A stretch of DNA of 64,000 bases from Comamonas kerstersii (GCF_008801935.1 NZ_VZOT01000002.1:186001-250000); one strand, 5' to 3'; counted from the first letter of the stretch, positions 51,293-60,861 are shown. Program-made: numbers and translations. The notes: generated from the sequence alone by a model not told the origin.

Positions 51293-52656
51293 GCTGTGGC
51301 CTCCCCTCGTTCAATCTCACGTGCAATGGTTTCCTGAATCTGGTGCCACTGGCGCAGATAGGCGCGGCGTGTCAGCTCAAACAGCCCCAGCCCGGTAAGG
51401 AACACTGCCACTGCCCCCAGCCAGCTCTCGGCACTGCGCACATGCAGCGTCATGCCCAGAAAACGCAGCTCGTCGCCCAGCGCACTGTTGAGCTGCAGGT
51501 GGTAGATCATCTCCACCATGGCGGCCACACCCAGTGTCATCACCAGCGCCGTGCCTGCCAGTGGCAGATAGGCCCAGACGATGCGCCCCAGCTTGCCGTA
51601 CTTGGCCAGGCGCAGGTTCAGCATGATCAGGCTGGCAATACCGCCCGGCGCGTACATGACCATGAACAGGAAGATCAGCCCCAGGTACAGCATCCAGGCC
51701 TTGGTCAGCTCAGACAGAAACACCGTGGCAATCACCATCAGCACGCCGCCGATGATGGGGCCAAAGAAAAAGGTCGCTCCGCCCAGGAAGGTAAACAGCA
51801 GGTAGGAGCCCGAGCGCAGAATGCTGACGCTATCCATGGCGGTGACGATTTCAAAGTTGATGGCCGCCAGACCACCGCCCACTCCGGCAAAAAAGCCGGC
51901 CACCACAAAGCCCATGTAGCGCACGCGCTGCGGGTTGTAGCCCACAAAGGCCACGCGCTCTGGGTTGTCACGCACGGCATTGAGCATGCGGCCCAGCGGG
52001 GTGCCGGTAAAGGCAAACATCAGCGCCGTGCAGACAAAGCAGTAGACCGCGATCAGGTAGTACACCTGTATGCCCGGGCCAAAGTCAAAGCCCAGGAAAG
52101 GCTGGCCGTACACCCGGTCCGTGGTGATGCCGCCTTCCCCCCCGAAAAAGCCTGGAAACATCAGCGCCATGGAGGCCACCAGCTCCCCCACGCCCAGCGT
52201 GATCATGGCAAACGTGGTGCCGGATTTCTTGGTGGTGACCCAGCCCAGCAGCGCGGCAAAGAACATGCCCGCCAGACCGCCGACAACAGGAATCAGCACC
52301 AGCGGAATGGGCAGCGCCCCCTCGGCCGCCCGGTTCATGGCGTGGATGGCGATGAAGGAACCCAGCCCTGTATAGACCGCGTGGCCAAAGCTGAGCATGC
52401 CGCCCTGCCCCAGCAGGATGTTGTAGGACAGGCAGATGATGATGGCATAGCCCATCTGACTGAGCATGGTCAGCGCCAGCGAACTGGTGAACACATGCGG
52501 CGCGGCAATCAGCATCAGCGCAAACAGGCTCCAGATAACGATGCGCCCCACATTCCAGGGCTTGAAGCGGTAGTACGCCGGTGCCCCGATGGCAGATGGC
52601 GGCGTGGCAATGGGCACGACCTCGTTGGGTACGGCAGGAGACAAAATGGCAGACAT
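51289..52656 (-). CDS. livM: Branched-chain amino-acid ABC transporter permease LivM
   Basis: 455-aa membrane protein, longer than the 420-residue E. coli LivM. Family segments are CLSYNILLGQGGMLSFGHAVYTGLG, GWVTTKKSGTTFAMITLGVGELVASMALMFPG and the EAA-like RMLNAVRDNPERVAFVGYNPQRVRY. The C-terminus contains a further helix plus a charged tail (RQWHQIQETIAREIERGEA). ATG 52656 is preceded by GGGAGGAATAACACC. It overlaps livG by 4 bp. Confidence 0.93.
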   Translation of the reverse strand: MSAILSPAVPNEVVPIATPPSAIGAPAYYRFKPWNVGRIVIWSLFALMLIAAPHVFTSSLALTMLSQMGYAIIICLSYNILLGQGGMLSFGHAVYTGLGSFIAIHAMNRAAEGALPIPLVLIPVVGGLAGMFFAALLGWVTTKKSGTTFAMITLGVGELVASMALMFPGFFGGEGGITTDRVYGQPFLGFDFGPGIQVYYLIAVYCFVCTALMFAFTGTPLGRMLNAVRDNPERVAFVGYNPQRVRYMGFVVAGFFAGVGGGLAAINFEIVTAMDSVSILRSGSYLLFTFLGGATFFFGPIIGGVLMVIATVFLSELTKAWMLYLGLIFLFMVMYAPGGIASLIMLNLRLAKYGKLGRIVWAYLPLAGTALVMTLGVAAMVEMIYHLQLNSALGDELRFLGMTLHVRSAESWLGAVAVFLTGLGLFELTRRAYLRQWHQIQETIAREIERGEATA

Positions 52657-52660
52657 GGTG

Positions 52661-53614
52661 TTATTCCTCCCGTGTTCCGAGCAGCCCCTTGGGGCGGAAG
52701 ATCAGCATCAGCACCAGCAGCAGATACGGCAGGATGGGTGCCATCTGTGAAATCGTGAGGCTGAGCACCGGCCAGCCAAAGCTCTCTGGCGTGAGCTGCA
52801 GGCCCAGCGTGTTCAGCAGCGAAGCCCAGGAATAGTCCAGCGCCACGGCAAAGGTCTGCACGATGCCGATCAGCAGCGAGGCCAGAAATGCCCCGGCCAG
52901 TGAGCCCAGGCCGCCGACGACCACCACCACAAAGATGATGGAGCCCACGGACATGGCCATGGAGGGCTCCGTCACATAGGTATTGCCGCCAATGACTCCC
53001 GCCAGCCCGGCCAGTGCGCAGCCGCCACCAAACACCAGCATGAACACACGCGGCACGTTGTGGCCCAGCGCTTCCACCATCTCCGGCTTTTTGAGGGCGG
53101 CCTGAATCACCAGACCAATGCGGGTACGCGTAAGCAGCAGCCACACGGCCACCAGCATGAGCAGCGCCACCAGCATGATGAAAGAGCGCGACTTGGGGAA
53201 CTGCGTGCCGTACAGCGTGAACAGAGGCCCCTGCAGCGAAGGTGGCAGGCCATAGGGCACGGCGCTGCGGCCCCACAGAAGCTGCACCAGCTCCAGAATC
53301 AGATAGGACAGACCAAATGTGACCAGCAGCTCTGGTACATGGCCGTATTTGTGCACCTTGCGCAGGCTGTAGCGCTCAAACAGCGCGCCCAGCACCCCGA
53401 CCAGCAGCGGCGCAATCACCAGCGCAGGCCAGAAGCCAATCACGCCCGAGAGCATGTAGCCGAAATAGGCACCGAGCATGTAAAAGCTCGTATGTGCAAA
53501 GTTGAGCACGCCCATCATGCTGAAGATCAGCGTCAGGCCCGAGCTCAGCATGAACAGCAGCAGCCCATAGCTGATGCCGTTGAGCATGGATATCGCAAAA
53601 AACTCTGGATTCAT
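52661..53614 (-). CDS. livH: Branched-chain amino-acid ABC transporter permease LivH
   Basis: 317-aa membrane protein. It starts MNPEFFAISMLNGISYGLLLFMLSSGLTLIFSMMGVLNFAH, a typical LivH beginning. The EAA loop region is GLVIQAALKKPEMVEALGHNVPRVFMLVFGGG, and GNTYVTEPSMAMSVGSIIFVVVVVGGLGSLAGA lies further on. The ATG 53614 was chosen from family N-termini; the open frame extends to 53713 without similarity. It stops 5 bp before the livM start. Confidence 0.93.
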   Translation of the reverse strand: MNPEFFAISMLNGISYGLLLFMLSSGLTLIFSMMGVLNFAHTSFYMLGAYFGYMLSGVIGFWPALVIAPLLVGVLGALFERYSLRKVHKYGHVPELLVTFGLSYLILELVQLLWGRSAVPYGLPPSLQGPLFTLYGTQFPKSRSFIMLVALLMLVAVWLLLTRTRIGLVIQAALKKPEMVEALGHNVPRVFMLVFGGGCALAGLAGVIGGNTYVTEPSMAMSVGSIIFVVVVVGGLGSLAGAFLASLLIGIVQTFAVALDYSWASLLNTLGLQLTPESFGWPVLSLTISQMAPILPYLLLVLMLIFRPKGLLGTREE

Positions 53615-53722
53615 CAGTTGCCACCCGCGTTGGGAGCTGCCGCTGGCACTGCAGGCCTGCGGCAGCTCGGCAAAGGGATGCAGCACCCACCCTGCGCCGG
53701 GCCTGTGCTGCATGCAAGAACA

Positions 53723-53739
53723 CGCTGCCTGCGGCAGCG
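53723..53739. other. Hairpin between binding-protein gene and livH
   Basis: CGCTGCC-TGC-GGCAGCG, a 7-bp perfect stem just after the stop of the upstream binding-protein gene (53742). No T tract follows. As at 12644-12686, such hairpins between receptor and permease genes often stabilise the receptor mRNA. Confidence 0.5.
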
Positions 53740-53741
53740 AC

Positions 53742-54977
53742 TCAGGAAGGACGCTTCATCTGGCAGGTCGTGGGCGTGCTGGCCACCGAGGCGTCAAAGC
53801 TCTTGACGGGCACAAAGGTCATGCCGGTGTTTTCCATGTCCACGGGATTGTCGGCATTGGTCTTTTCCCAGCGGCTGATGAACAGCCCCTGCTGCAGCTG
53901 GTGGTCGTCCTTGCGCATTTCGACCTCGCCGTTGAAGCTGTTGAACTTCATGCCCTCCATGACCGCTGCCACCTTGACGGGGTCGGTGCTCTTGGCGCGC
54001 TGAAAGGCTTCGGTCAGCATGGCCAGGCCGTGGTAGACCGCGCCGGTGTACATGTCGTCATTGAACTTGGCCTTGAAGCCCTTGTTCACATCGCTGAAAG
54101 CACCGGGCAGGTTGGGGTAGGCATAGGCCACCTGATAGACCTTGCCTGCCGCGCCCTGCCCCATGGCCGTGGGCACGCCCGTGGTTGCGCCGTAGTAGGT
54201 GTAGAACTTGACATCATTCAGCCCCGCATCGTTGGCGGCCTTGATCATCAGCGCCAGGTCAGACCCCCAGTTGCCCGTAATCACCGTATCCGCGCCGGAC
54301 TGCTTGATCTTGGCGATGTAGGGCGAGAAGTCACGCACCTGGGCCAGCGGTGTCATGTCGTCGCCGACGATTTCGATGTCAGGGCGCTTTTGCTTGAGCA
54401 TTTCCTTGGCGTACTTGCTCACCTGGTGGCCGTGCGCGTAGTTCTGGTTGAGCAGGTAGACCTTTTTCACATCCGGCATTTCCTGGATGTAGCTCGTCAG
54501 CGCCGCCATCTTCATGGAGGTGTCAGCATCCAGCCGGAAGTGCCAGTAGCTGCACTTGCTGTTGGTGAGGTCAGGGTCCACCGCTGCATAGTTCAGATAC
54601 AGCACCTCCTTGCCCTTGTTGCGGGCGTTGTGCTTTTCCAGCGCGTCCATGATGGCCAGCGCAGGCCCAGAGCCATTGCCCTGCACCACATAGCGCACGC
54701 CCTGGTCCATGGCCGAGCGCAGGGCGCTGGTGGTCTCCTGCGGGCTGAGCTTGTTGTCGATGGGAATGATTTCAAACTTCACGCCAGCAGGGTTGTCCTT
54801 GCTGAATTCCTCGGCCAGGTACTGCCAGCTTTTCATCTGGTTGGTACCCAGCGCCGCCATCAGGCCAGAGAGCGGGTCCAGCCACGCGATCTTGACGGTC
54901 TCACCCTGCTGCGCCAGCGCTGCACCTGCGCTGCTGAACAAAATGGATGCGGCCAGGGTCTTCCACACATACTGCAT
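53742..54977 (-). CDS. Branched-chain amino-acid-type ABC solute-binding protein of the livHMGF operon
   Basis: 411-aa secreted type I binding protein. A signal peptide (KTLAASILFSSAGAALA/QQ) precedes VKIAWLDPLSGLMAALG. Family segments are IPIDNKLSPQETTSALRSAMDQGVRYVVQGNGSG, NYAAVDPDLTNSKCSYWHFRLD and KKVYLLNQNYAHGHQVS. It differs clearly from the LivJ-like protein at 48037. ATG 54977 is preceded by GAGGAGGCAAGC. It heads the operon binding protein-H-M-G-F. The C-terminus ASTPTTCQMKRPS carries a cysteine. Ligands are probably branched-chain or related amino acids or aromatic acids. Confidence 0.92.
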   Translation of the reverse strand: MQYVWKTLAASILFSSAGAALAQQGETVKIAWLDPLSGLMAALGTNQMKSWQYLAEEFSKDNPAGVKFEIIPIDNKLSPQETTSALRSAMDQGVRYVVQGNGSGPALAIMDALEKHNARNKGKEVLYLNYAAVDPDLTNSKCSYWHFRLDADTSMKMAALTSYIQEMPDVKKVYLLNQNYAHGHQVSKYAKEMLKQKRPDIEIVGDDMTPLAQVRDFSPYIAKIKQSGADTVITGNWGSDLALMIKAANDAGLNDVKFYTYYGATTGVPTAMGQGAAGKVYQVAYAYPNLPGAFSDVNKGFKAKFNDDMYTGAVYHGLAMLTEAFQRAKSTDPVKVAAVMEGMKFNSFNGEVEMRKDDHQLQQGLFISRWEKTNADNPVDMENTGMTFVPVKSFDASVASTPTTCQMKRPS

Positions 54978-55093
54978 GCTTGCCTCCTCAATCGAGAGAT
55001 GGGGTTGGTTGGAACGTGCCGAACACCCGACAAGCGTAGTCAGACCCGCGTAAAAAACGCATGGTGCTTTCACTCTTGGGACTAGTCCTCTTG

Positions 55094-55200
55094 GGAATAA
55101 CGCTTATAAAAAAAGAGCACCTAGCGCTTGTCCCGCAAGGTTTTCAAAGCCCTATAAGCCTCAAACCCTGCAAAATCAAGCGCCAGGCGCTATGAAATAT
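55094..55200. repeat. Comamonad intergenic repeat, copy 7 (two half units)
   Basis: First half ACCTAGCGCTTGTCCCGCAAG, second half CAAGCGCCAGGCGCTATGAAA about 40 bp on. A 13-base piece (GCGCTTGTCCCGC, 55124-55136) is found again inverted inside selO at 58327-58339. Confidence 0.75.
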
Positions 55201-55201
55201 A

Positions 55202-55222
55202 AGCTGGCGCAAGCAGCGCCAG
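55202..55222 (-). terminator. Possible terminator of the acyl-CoA synthetase gene
   Basis: CTGGCGC-AAGCA-GCGCCAG, 7-bp stem 9 bases after the stop codon. On the minus strand it is followed by CTTATATTTC, a weak T-rich tail. Confidence 0.45.
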
Positions 55223-55229
55223 AAATGGA

Positions 55230-56867
55230 TCAGACCGTGGGCAGCTGGTAATCCTTGAACTGCTCACGCAGCTTGGTCTTGAGCATCTTGCCCGTAGCGC
55301 CCAGCGGAATGGCGTCTACAAACACCACGTCATCCGGAATCTGCCACTTGGCAATCTTGCCTTCGTAGAAAGCCAGAATTGCTTCACGCGAGACTTGCAC
55401 GCCCGGCTTGAGGGCCACGACCACAATCGGGCGCTCATCCCACTTGGGGTGGGGCATGCCAATGCAGGCGGCCATGGCAACGGCGGGGTGGCCCATGGCG
55501 ATGTTTTCGATGTCAATGGAGCTGATCCATTCACCGCCTGACTTGATCACATCCTTGGTGCGGTCCGTGATCTGCATGAAGCCGTCTTCGTCAATGGTGG
55601 CCACATCCCCCGTGGGGAACCAGCCCTGGCCCTGCTCGTCCATGACCAGCGGGCTGTCGCCCTTGTAGTAGCGCTCCAGAATCCAAGGGCCGCGCACCAG
55701 CAGGTCGCCATAGGTCTTGCCGTCCCAGGGCTGCTCTAGGCCTTCGCTGTTCACAATCTTCATGTCCACACCAAAAATGGCACGGCCCTGCTTCTGACTG
55801 ATGCGCTGCTGCTCCTCCTTGCTGCGCTTGAGGTGCTTGTTCTTCAAGGTGCACAGCGTGCCCAGCGGGCTCATTTCCGTCATGCCCCAGGCGTGCAGCA
55901 CCTTCACGCCATAGCCCTGCTCGAAAGCATCAATCATGGCCGGTGGGCAGGCTGAGCCGCCAATCACCGTGCGGTTGAGCGTGCTGAACTTGCCGCCTAC
56001 GCTCTGCACGTGGCCCAGCAGCATCTGCCACACGGTGGGCACACCAGCAGCAAAGGTCACGCCCTCGGCCTCGATCAGCTCGTACAGCGACTTGCCATCG
56101 AGCGCCGGCCCGGGGAACACCACCTTGGCACCAGTCAGCGCGGCCGAATACGGAATGCCCCAGGCATTGACGTGGAACATGGGCACGACGGGCAGCGCCG
56201 CATCGCGTGCAGACAGGCACATCACATCTGGCAAGGCTGCACCATAGGCGTGCAGCACGGTGGAGCGGTGGCTGTACAGCGCCGCCTTGGGGTTGCCGGT
56301 CGTGCCGCTGGTGTAGCACATGCTGGAGGCCGTGTTTTCATCGAGCTGTGGCCAGCGGTAGTGCATGCTTTGCGCACCAATCCACTGTTCATAGCTCACC
56401 AGCCCGGGAATGCCGCTGTCCGCAGGCAGCTTGTCTGCATCGCACAGCGCCACCCACTGGCGCACCGTAGGGCACTTGGCATGCACGGCCTGCACCAGGG
56501 GCAAAAACGTCATGTCAAAGCACAGCACCTGGTCTTCGGCATGGTTGACAATCCAGGCCACCTGCTCGGGGTGCAGACGCGGGTTGATGGTGTGCAGCAC
56601 CCGGCCCGAGCCGCTGACGCCAAAGTACATCTCCATGTGGCGGTAGCCGTTCCAGGCAATCGATGCCACACGGTCGCCATGCGCCACCTTGAGCCCATCC
56701 AGCGCATTGGCCAACTGCTTGGAGCGCTGCGCCAGCTCGGTATAGGTGTAGCGGTGGATATCGCCTTCCACACGGCGCGAGACGATTTCCGCATCCCTGT
56801 GGTGGCGCGCCGCGAACTCAATCAGACTCGAAATCAGCAGCTGCTGACTTTGCATCAAACCCTGCAT
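55230..56867 (-). CDS. Acyl-CoA synthetase (AMP-forming, long/medium-chain or DmdB-like)
   Basis: 545-aa ANL-superfamily ligase making acyl-CoA from free acid, ATP and CoA. The P-loop motif is [20 protein letters not shown] (about residue 190). Later motifs are the A5-like [11 protein letters not shown]7/A8 [40 protein letters not shown], and the catalytic lysine in [12 protein letters not shown] near the C-terminus. ATG 56867 is preceded by AGGAGAC. It lies downstream of the liv operon on the same strand but behind a repeat, so is a separate unit. Together with the nearby acyl-CoA dehydrogenases it feeds beta-oxidation. The chain-length preference is unknown. Confidence 0.93.
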   Translation of the reverse strand: MQGLMQSQQLLISSLIEFAARHHRDAEIVSRRVEGDIHRYTYTELAQRSKQLANALDGLKVAHGDRVASIAWNGYRHMEMYFGVSGSGRVLHTINPRLHPEQVAWIVNHAEDQVLCFDMTFLPLVQAVHAKCPTVRQWVALCDADKLPADSGIPGLVSYEQWIGAQSMHYRWPQLDENTASSMCYTSGTTGNPKAALYSHRSTVLHAYGAALPDVMCLSARDAALPVVPMFHVNAWGIPYSAALTGAKVVFPGPALDGKSLYELIEAEGVTFAAGVPTVWQMLLGHVQSVGGKFSTLNRTVIGGSACPPAMIDAFEQGYGVKVLHAWGMTEMSPLGTLCTLKNKHLKRSKEEQQRISQKQGRAIFGVDMKIVNSEGLEQPWDGKTYGDLLVRGPWILERYYKGDSPLVMDEQGQGWFPTGDVATIDEDGFMQITDRTKDVIKSGGEWISSIDIENIAMGHPAVAMAACIGMPHPKWDERPIVVVALKPGVQVSREAILAFYEGKIAKWQIPDDVVFVDAIPLGATGKMLKTKLREQFKDYQLPTV

Positions 56868-57057
56868 GGTGTTGTCTCCTTTTGGTTTTGTACGGCTGGT
56901 TGCAACCTGCCTTGCAGGCATCCTACGTGCAGCCTTTGCACACCAGTTTGCGGATTTACGCGCATTCAGGTGTCGCCCAAGTGCCAGTTAAACGGCATTT
57001 GCACCACGGCTGTGCAGGCATTTCCTGCAATCGCAAGGGTTTCACGGCTTGGTGACA

Positions 57058-58557
57058 ATGGCTGACATGCACTCTTCTTCCGGCCCCCTCGCCCTGCCGT
57101 GGCAAACCGGCTTTGCCCAGCTGGGCAGCGCTTTTCTGACCTACCTGCAGCCCACACCGCTGCCTGATCCGCAATGGGTGGCACGCAACAAGGCACTGGC
57201 CCAGCAGCTGCAACTGCCTGAAGGCCTGCTCGAGACTGACGCTGCCCTGCAGGCTTTCACCGGCAATACCCTGCTGCCCGGCAGCCAGCCCTATGCCAGC
57301 GTGTACAGCGGCCACCAGTTTGGCGTCTGGGCCGGGCAACTGGGCGATGGGCGCGCCATCTGCCTGGGCGAGACCGCCAGCGGCTGGGAACTGCAGCTCA
57401 AAGGCGCGGGCCGCACCCCCTACTCACGCGGCGGCGATGGCCGTGCCGTGCTGCGCTCCAGCATTCGCGAATACCTGTGCAGCGAGGCCATGTATGCCCT
57501 GGGCATTCCCACCACGCGGGCACTGTGCCTGACAGCCTCTGATGCTCCCGTCTACCGCGAGGAAGTAGAGACCGCTGCCGTGGTCACACGCGCTGCCCCC
57601 AGCTTTGTGCGCTTTGGCCACTTTGAGCACTTTGCCGCGCGTGACATGCAAACCGAGCTGCGCCAGCTGGCCGACTATGTGATTGACCGCTACTACCCTG
57701 CCTGCCGCAATGGCTGGCAAAGCACTGACGGACACAGCGGCAATGCCTACGCCGCGCTGCTGCATGCCGTGGGCCAGCGCACGGCGCAGCTCATGGCGCA
57801 CTGGCAGGCCGTGGGCTTTTGCCATGGCGTGATGAATACGGACAACATGAGCATTCTGGGCCTGACGATTGACTATGGACCCTTTCAGTTTCTGGATGCG
57901 TTTGACCCGCAACACATCTGCAACCACAGCGACCACCAGGGCCGCTACGCCTTCAGCAAGCAGCCGCAGGTGGCGTACTGGAACCTGTTCTGCCTGGGCC
58001 AGGCATTGCTGCCTCTGATTGGCGATGAAGACATCACCGTGCAGGCGCTGGAAGCCTATCGCCCCGCCTTCAGCCATGCGTTCCGCGCGCTCATGTGCGC
58101 CAAGCTGGGCTTGCCGCAGGCCGCGCAGACGCACGAGGAACAGGTCGCACCCGTCATCGGCCAACTGCTGGAGCTGCTGGCCAGCAGCCGCGTGGACCAC
58201 ACCATCTTCTGGCGGCGCCTGTCCCTGAGCGCGCAGGATGGCAATTACGAACGCACCCGCGAGCTGTTTATTGGCACTTTCAACTTTGACCAGTGGCTGC
58301 TCTCGTATCAAGAGCTGTCAGCGCAGGCGGGACAAGCGCCAGACGCCAATTTGATGCTTAATACCAACCCAGTGTATGTGCTGCGCAACCACATGGCAGA
58401 ACAAGCCATTCGTGCGGCACGCGCTGGGGACTTCACGTTGGTGCAATCATTGCAGCAGGTGCTGGCCCAGCCCTTTGTCGAGCAGCCCGCCCACCGTGAC
58501 TGGGCTGACTTTCCGCCCGAATGGGCTTCTTCTATTGCCATCAGTTGTTCGTCATGA
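57058..58557 (+). CDS. selO: Protein adenylyltransferase SelO (YdiU)
   Basis: 499-aa pseudokinase-fold AMPylase. SelO transfers AMP to protein Ser/Thr/Tyr; in E. coli targets are redox proteins such as glutaredoxin. Visible family blocks: [49 protein letters not shown] with the ATP-binding Lys, [21 protein letters not shown] with the metal-binding Asn/Asp, and the C-terminal Cys in ISCSS, the position that is Sec in some SelO proteins. Residues encoded near 58305-58360 ([18 protein letters not shown]) correspond to an in-frame family repeat. Its stop overlaps the msrB start (ATGA), so the two are translationally coupled. Confidence 0.94.
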   Translation: MADMHSSSGPLALPWQTGFAQLGSAFLTYLQPTPLPDPQWVARNKALAQQLQLPEGLLETDAALQAFTGNTLLPGSQPYASVYSGHQFGVWAGQLGDGRAICLGETASGWELQLKGAGRTPYSRGGDGRAVLRSSIREYLCSEAMYALGIPTTRALCLTASDAPVYREEVETAAVVTRAAPSFVRFGHFEHFAARDMQTELRQLADYVIDRYYPACRNGWQSTDGHSGNAYAALLHAVGQRTAQLMAHWQAVGFCHGVMNTDNMSILGLTIDYGPFQFLDAFDPQHICNHSDHQGRYAFSKQPQVAYWNLFCLGQALLPLIGDEDITVQALEAYRPAFSHAFRALMCAKLGLPQAAQTHEEQVAPVIGQLLELLASSRVDHTIFWRRLSLSAQDGNYERTRELFIGTFNFDQWLLSYQELSAQAGQAPDANLMLNTNPVYVLRNHMAEQAIRAARAGDFTLVQSLQQVLAQPFVEQPAHRDWADFPPEWASSIAISCSS

Positions 58558-58979
58558 CATTTCCCATCCAGAAAACCGATGCCGAATGGCAGCAACATCT
58601 GCAGGCCAAGGGCGCAGAGCCCGTGGCCTACCAGGTCACACGCCATGCCGCCACCGAGCGCCCTTTCACCGGCAAATATGAACAGCACTGGGCCGACGGC
58701 AGCTACCACTGCATCTGCTGCGGTGCCAAGCTGTTTGATGCAGATACCAAGTTTGATGCAGGCTGCGGCTGGCCCAGCTTTTCACAGGCTGTGCCCGGTG
58801 CCATCAAGGAAATCACCGACTACAGCCACCACATGGTGCGCACCGAAACCGTGTGCAGCCAGTGCGGCGCGCACCTGGGCCATGTCTTCCCGGACGGCCC
58901 AGCCCCCACAGGACTGCGCTACTGCATGAACTCTGCATCGCTGGATTTTCAGGCTCCCGCACCTGACGCACAGCCCTGA
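58554..58979 (+). CDS. msrB: Peptide-methionine (R)-S-oxide reductase MsrB
   Basis: 141-aa enzyme reducing methionine-R-sulfoxide in proteins. The catalytic Cys124 is in [13 protein letters not shown], the resolving Cys71 in [12 protein letters not shown], and the zinc ligands are Cys53/Cys56 ([11 protein letters not shown]) and Cys101/Cys104 ([13 protein letters not shown]). There is no signal peptide, so it is cytoplasmic. Its ATG overlaps the selO stop by 4 bp, coupling the two genes. A GC-rich hairpin at 58990-59010 follows. Confidence 0.97.
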   Translation: MTFPIQKTDAEWQQHLQAKGAEPVAYQVTRHAATERPFTGKYEQHWADGSYHCICCGAKLFDADTKFDAGCGWPSFSQAVPGAIKEITDYSHHMVRTETVCSQCGAHLGHVFPDGPAPTGLRYCMNSASLDFQAPAPDAQP

Positions 58980-58989
58980 GTCTGCTGCG

Positions 58990-59010
58990 GCCACGCAGCG
59001 CGTGGCTTTG
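58990..59010 (+). terminator. Terminator after msrB
   Basis: GCCACGC-AGC-GCGTGGC, 7-bp perfect stem, then TTTG, 11 bases after the msrB stop. The T tract is short. Confidence 0.6.
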
Positions 59011-59110
59011 TCCAGCGCCATCAAGGTCTTTGCGGCCAGATACCTCGCCAGGCTATGGCATGCTTGGCGTCTTTCGCATGTCTGCGGGCAGCACACTGCC
59101 CCAATGTTTC

Positions 59111-59671
59111 ATGAAACTGCTGATTGATTTCTTCCCCATTCTTCTGTTCTTCGTGGCTTTCAAGGTCTGGGGCATCTATGAAGCCACTGCCGTCGCCATC
59201 GTGGCCACCATCGTGCAAATTGCCTATCTGCGCTTCAAGCACGGCAAGGTGGAGCCCATGCAGTGGGTCAGCCTGATCGTCATCGTGCTGTTTGGTGGCG
59301 CGACGCTGCTGGCCCACGACGAGAACTTCATCAAATGGAAGCCCACGGTGCTGTACTGGCTCATGGGCGGCGCGCTGCTGGTGGGCCAGCTGATCTTCAG
59401 AAAGAACTTCATCAAAAGCCTGATGGGCGCACAGATGCAGCTGCCAGACCCGGTCTGGAACACCCTCAACTGGGCCTGGACGGCATTTTTTGCCGTCATG
59501 GGCGTGCTGAACATCTGGATTGCCTTCAACTTTGATACCGATACCTGGGTCAACTTCAAGATGTTCGGTGGTCTGGGGCTGATGCTGCTCTTTGTCATAG
59601 CGCAAGCCCTGTACCTGAGCCGCTACCTCAAGGACGTGGAACCCAGCAGCAAGGAGCAGGGCCATGAGTGA
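59111..59671 (+). CDS. yciB: Inner-membrane septation protein A (YciB/IspZ)
   Basis: 186-aa polytopic protein: start [26 protein letters not shown], the segment [55 protein letters not shown], and several further TMs. This matches YciB, which affects septation and envelope integrity. The ATG at 59111 fits family starts; the upstream open frame is not similar. It overlaps bolA by 8 bp. Confidence 0.95.
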   Translation: MKLLIDFFPILLFFVAFKVWGIYEATAVAIVATIVQIAYLRFKHGKVEPMQWVSLIVIVLFGGATLLAHDENFIKWKPTVLYWLMGGALLVGQLIFRKNFIKSLMGAQMQLPDPVWNTLNWAWTAFFAVMGVLNIWIAFNFDTDTWVNFKMFGGLGLMLLFVIAQALYLSRYLKDVEPSSKEQGHE

Positions 59672-59930
59672 GCCCATCACCGCTGCTGCGATTGAAGCCG
59701 TGCTGCGCGAGCGGCTGGCACCCACCCAGCTGGAAGTCATTGACGAAAGCGCGGCCCATGCAGGCCATGCAGGCGCCAATGGCACAGGATTTGGCACCCA
59801 CTTTCGTGTGCGCATTGCCTGCGATGCATTTGCTGGCAAGAGCCGCGTAGCGCGTCATCGCCTTGTGTATGATTGCCTTCAAGCTTTCATTGATCAGGGG
59901 CTGCACGCGCTGGCAATCGAAGTGCTGTAG
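59664..59930 (+). CDS. BolA-family protein
   Basis: 88-aa BolA-fold protein. The conserved [27 protein letters not shown] block carries the HRLVY signature with the histidine that coordinates an iron-sulfur cluster together with a monothiol glutaredoxin. It overlaps the end of yciB by 8 bp and is followed by a parvulin gene, an order seen in many Burkholderiales. It probably serves iron-sulfur trafficking rather than the classic morphogene role. Confidence 0.92.
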   Translation: MSEPITAAAIEAVLRERLAPTQLEVIDESAAHAGHAGANGTGFGTHFRVRIACDAFAGKSRVARHRLVYDCLQAFIDQGLHALAIEVL

Positions 59931-59947
59931 ACCTACGATGTCAAAGA

Positions 59948-59969
59948 CTTGCCAACGGTCGTTGGCAAG
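59948..59969. other. 22-bp palindrome CTTGCCAACG/CGTTGGCAAG
   Basis: Perfect 10-bp arms with a 2-base centre, 33 bp before the parvulin start codon. There is no following T tract, so it is not a standard terminator; it may be an operator or a structured leader. Confidence 0.55.
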
Positions 59970-60002
59970 CACCAACCTTCTCACCTTTTCTTGGATTTCC
60001 GC

Positions 60003-60791
60003 ATGAAAAAACAGCTTTTGCCCAGCCTTGTGGCCGCCGTCGTGTTGGGCACTGTCGCCCTTTCGGCTTCTGCGCAAAACTTGGCTATTGTGAACGGCAA
60101 GCCCGTTCCCATGGAACGCTTCCACGCACTGAAGCAGCAAATCGAGAGCTCCGGCCGCACAGTCCCTGCCGAGATGGATCCTCAGATCAAGGACGAAATC
60201 ATCGCGCGTGAAATCTTCATGCAGGAAGCAGCCAAGCGCGGTCTGGAAAATTCGCCCGAGTACAAGCTGCAGATGGAGCTGGCTCGCGAAACACTGCTGA
60301 TCCGCGAACTGTTCTCTGACTTCCTCAAGAAGAACCCTGTCACTGACGGCGAAATCAAGGCCGAATACGACAAGTTTGTCGCCGCCAACTCCAGCAAGGA
60401 ATACCGTGCACGCCACATCCTGGTGGACTCGGAAGACCGTGCCAAGGCCATCATTGCGGAAATCAAGTCCGGCTCCAAGAAGTTCGAAGACATCGCCAAG
60501 AAGGAATCCAAGGACCCAGGTTCCGCCCAGAATGGTGGCGATCTGGACTGGGCCAGCCCATCCAACTACGTGCCTGAGTTCACCGAAGCCATGCTCAAGC
60601 TGAAAAAGGGTGAAGTCAGCGACACTCCCGCCAAGAGCCAGTTCGGCTGGCACGTGATTCGTGTCGATGACATCCGCGACGCAGAACTGCCTGCCCTGGA
60701 AGACATCAAGCCCCAGATCGCCTCCCAACTGGAACAGCAAAAGATGGTGCAGTTCCAGGAAGACCTGCGCGCCAAGGCCAAGGTGGAATAA
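60003..60791 (+). CDS. Periplasmic parvulin-type peptidyl-prolyl isomerase (Par27-like)
   Basis: 262-aa exported PPIase. A signal peptide (LLPSLVAAVVLGTVALSASA/QN) precedes an N-terminal helical chaperone-like region; the parvulin domain starts at about residue 130 with YRARHILVDSEDRAKAIIAEI and includes FEDIAKKESKDPGSAQNGGDLDWA and SQFGWHVIRVDDIRD. This layout matches Bordetella Par27, which helps outer-membrane protein assembly. The ATG at 60003 is the only one that gives the signal peptide. The gene ends at a strong terminator. Confidence 0.94.
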   Translation: MKKQLLPSLVAAVVLGTVALSASAQNLAIVNGKPVPMERFHALKQQIESSGRTVPAEMDPQIKDEIIAREIFMQEAAKRGLENSPEYKLQMELARETLLIRELFSDFLKKNPVTDGEIKAEYDKFVAANSSKEYRARHILVDSEDRAKAIIAEIKSGSKKFEDIAKKESKDPGSAQNGGDLDWASPSNYVPEFTEAMLKLKKGEVSDTPAKSQFGWHVIRVDDIRDAELPALEDIKPQIASQLEQQKMVQFQEDLRAKAKVE

Positions 60792-60814
60792 GCCTCTCCG
60801 CTACACCACCCATC

Positions 60815-60848
60815 AAAGAAAGCGACCCTCGGGTCGCTTTCTTTTTTA
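60815..60848 (+). terminator. Bidirectional terminator between the parvulin and acyl-CoA dehydrogenase genes
   Basis: AAAGAAAGCGACCC and GGGTCGCTTTCTTT form a 14-bp stem, then TTT. Both flanking genes converge here. Confidence 0.9.
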
Positions 60849-60861
60849 GGTTGTGGACTGC

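Noticed and set aside
7466..55200. The dispersed repeats as a CRISPR array
   Set aside because: They are spread singly over the window with no regular spacers and no cas genes.
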